A stretch of DNA of 7,721 nucleotides from Desulfuromonadales bacterium C00003107 (GTDB taxonomy: Bacteria > Desulfobacterota > Desulfuromonadia > Desulfuromonadales > Syntrophotaleaceae). Under the pieces are notes generated by a model. The model had not been told where the DNA came from. It searched no databases and saw only the letters and a program-made list of their open reading frames with translations. The translations under genes were made by a program, and so were the position numbers. The stretch is from positions 1 to 7,721 of the forward strand of contig MAXT01000312.1 of the NCBI GenBank assembly GCA_001751225.1, given 5' to 3'. This document shows, one piece after another, positions 6,753 to 7,721 of this stretch; the stretch's first letter is position 1; each line of letters opens with the position of its first letter.

Positions 6753-6826
6753 ATCCCGCCCCAGTAAACCATTGATCAAGAACGATACCCATTGGCGGCA
6801 GGCTCGGCTTCCTGCGTTTATTCAGC

Positions 6827-7721
6827 TTACGTTTTGACTGGGGTCGCGCCAGAAACGCCGATCAGCTTACGCAGCACCAGCACCTGCAAAAAAAACGGCA
6901 CACTGTAAGTGGCGGCAAAGGTCGCTTCGGCCGGGCCGAAGAATTGCCCACTGAAGGCCAAGATCAGAATGTAATTGGGGAATAGGGTACAAACCAGGGC
7001 CGTAGCACGAAATTCCGGAGTAGTACCGCGAAACAACAAGGGGCCAAGCAACATTACCAGCGCAACCAGCAAGGTACCAGCAGCCATGGCTTGCAGGGCC
7101 AAGGCTGGATTCTGCAAAAAGTAATGGGAATAGCGGGAGAAGACCCCAAGGTTGGTCAACGCCACAGCCAGCAAAGAGAGGGGATAACTACGCTGCAGAA
7201 GCCAATCGGCGGGACGGGGCAACCAACGTACACAGGCGCGTCCTGCCAGGGCCGGGACAAAAATCATCACCGCCAACATCTGGGCCATGGCAACAACACC
7301 CACCTGCAGGTTTTCCCCGGCCAGACCCGCCACCAGAGGCGGCAGGGTAAAGGGCAGCAACAACGAAGAGAGAATCACGCCCGCCGCCGTCAGGCCGACA
7401 TCGGCCCGAAACAGGCGAGCAAAAAATGGGGCCAGAACAGCCGTCGAAGCACCGGCGACCAACAGAGCCGACAATTGATACTCTGGCCAAAAGGTATGAT
7501 AGAGGGCAAAAGCTGCCACCGGCAGCACCAGGCATTTGACTGCCAGCAAGCGCACCGTATCAAGAGGGGACGCCAGTGCACACCGCAGAACTTGTGCCAG
7601 GTCAACAGCCAAAAAGGACAGTAGCAGCAAAAACATCACGCAGCCCATGGGCACCGCCCGCAGCGGCGCGGCCAGTCCGGGCAGAAAAATTCCAAGAGCC
7701 ATGGTGGCGTAACTAATCACC
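6827..7721 (-). CDS. bile acid:sodium symporter (BASS/SBF) family transporter, 5' end at window edge
   Basis: A polytopic inner-membrane secondary transporter of 297 visible residues. About ten hydrophobic segments can be picked out, the topology of the BASS family, which includes bile-acid, organic-anion and pyruvate carriers, with arsenite exporters as relatives. Visible family-like features are the GIFLPGL start of helix 1, the PMGCVMFLLLLSF second helix, the LLVAGASTAVLAPFFARLF segment, and a late FPNYILILAF helix. The substrate cannot be assigned. The frame remains open to the window edge; GTG at 7720-7718 and ATG at 7702-7700 are both possible starts, neither with a visible ribosome-binding site, so the gene may extend further. 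It converges with the histidine kinase across 74 bases that contain no strong terminator. No arsenic or other resistance genes are visible beside it. Confidence 0.82.
   Translation of the reverse strand, partial: VISYATMALGIFLPGLAAPLRAVPMGCVMFLLLLSFLAVDLAQVLRCALASPLDTVRLLAVKCLVLPVAAFALYHTFWPEYQLSALLVAGASTAVLAPFFARLFRADVGLTAAGVILSSLLLPFTLPPLVAGLAGENLQVGVVAMAQMLAVMIFVPALAGRACVRWLPRPADWLLQRSYPLSLLAVALTNLGVFSRYSHYFLQNPALALQAMAAGTLLVALVMLLGPLLFRGTTPEFRATALVCTLFPNYILILAFSGQFFGPAEATFAATYSVPFFLQVLVLRKLIGVSGATPVKT

Noticed and set aside
6800..6821. GCAGG/CCTGC hairpin between the convergent kinase and transporter genes
   Set aside because: The stem is only five pairs with an eight-base loop, and no T-tract follows on either strand.

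Overview
This 7.7 kb window holds six protein genes, two of them cut by the window edges. Base composition is moderately GC-rich. Gene content (a CHASE8-GGDEF-EAL protein, a double-receiver diguanylate cyclase, a cytosolic PAS histidine kinase with an HDFNN H-box, an outer-membrane barrel) and a good sigma-54 promoter match fit a Gram-negative, signalling-rich bacterium. My best guess is the Desulfuromonadales/Geobacter-Pelobacter type of former Deltaproteobacteria. That is inference from style; there is no rRNA or marker gene to prove it.

Layout. Bases 1-1968 (+) carry the 3' part of a membrane-bound GGDEF-EAL protein. Bases 1969-2529 have no convincing gene, but hold a short nested direct repeat and, near the end, a sigma-54-type -24/-12 element. 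Bases 2530-3207 (+) encode a small secreted outer-membrane beta-barrel, closed by a strong hairpin terminator (3242-3270) that can work on both strands. Bases 3349-4599 (-) encode a REC-REC-GGDEF diguanylate cyclase whose first receiver has Asn in place of the phospho-acceptor Asp. A 242-base divergent intergenic region follows, with a sigma-70-like promoter and inverted repeats. Bases 4842-5483 (+) encode an exported DUF4124-like plus retropepsin-like aspartic protease. Bases 5652-6752 (+) encode a soluble PAS-HisKA-HATPase histidine kinase without an adjacent response regulator. Bases 6827-7721 (-) encode a bile acid:sodium symporter (BASS/SBF) family membrane transporter, convergent with the kinase and reaching the window edge.

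How the parts may work together. Two of the six genes make cyclic di-GMP, one of these can also degrade it, and a third gene is a histidine kinase that could phosphorylate the receiver-cyclase about 1 kb away. The barrel and the protease act in the envelope, where c-di-GMP often controls surface behaviour. Genes lie in alternating orientations and only the protease and kinase could share a transcript, so a single operon or dedicated system is not shown. I see no CRISPR array, tRNA, rRNA, insertion sequence or phage gene. I found no clearly new system. The most unusual points are the degenerate receiver, the one-sided cysteine distribution of the kinase, the DUF4124-protease fusion and the structured intergenic region.
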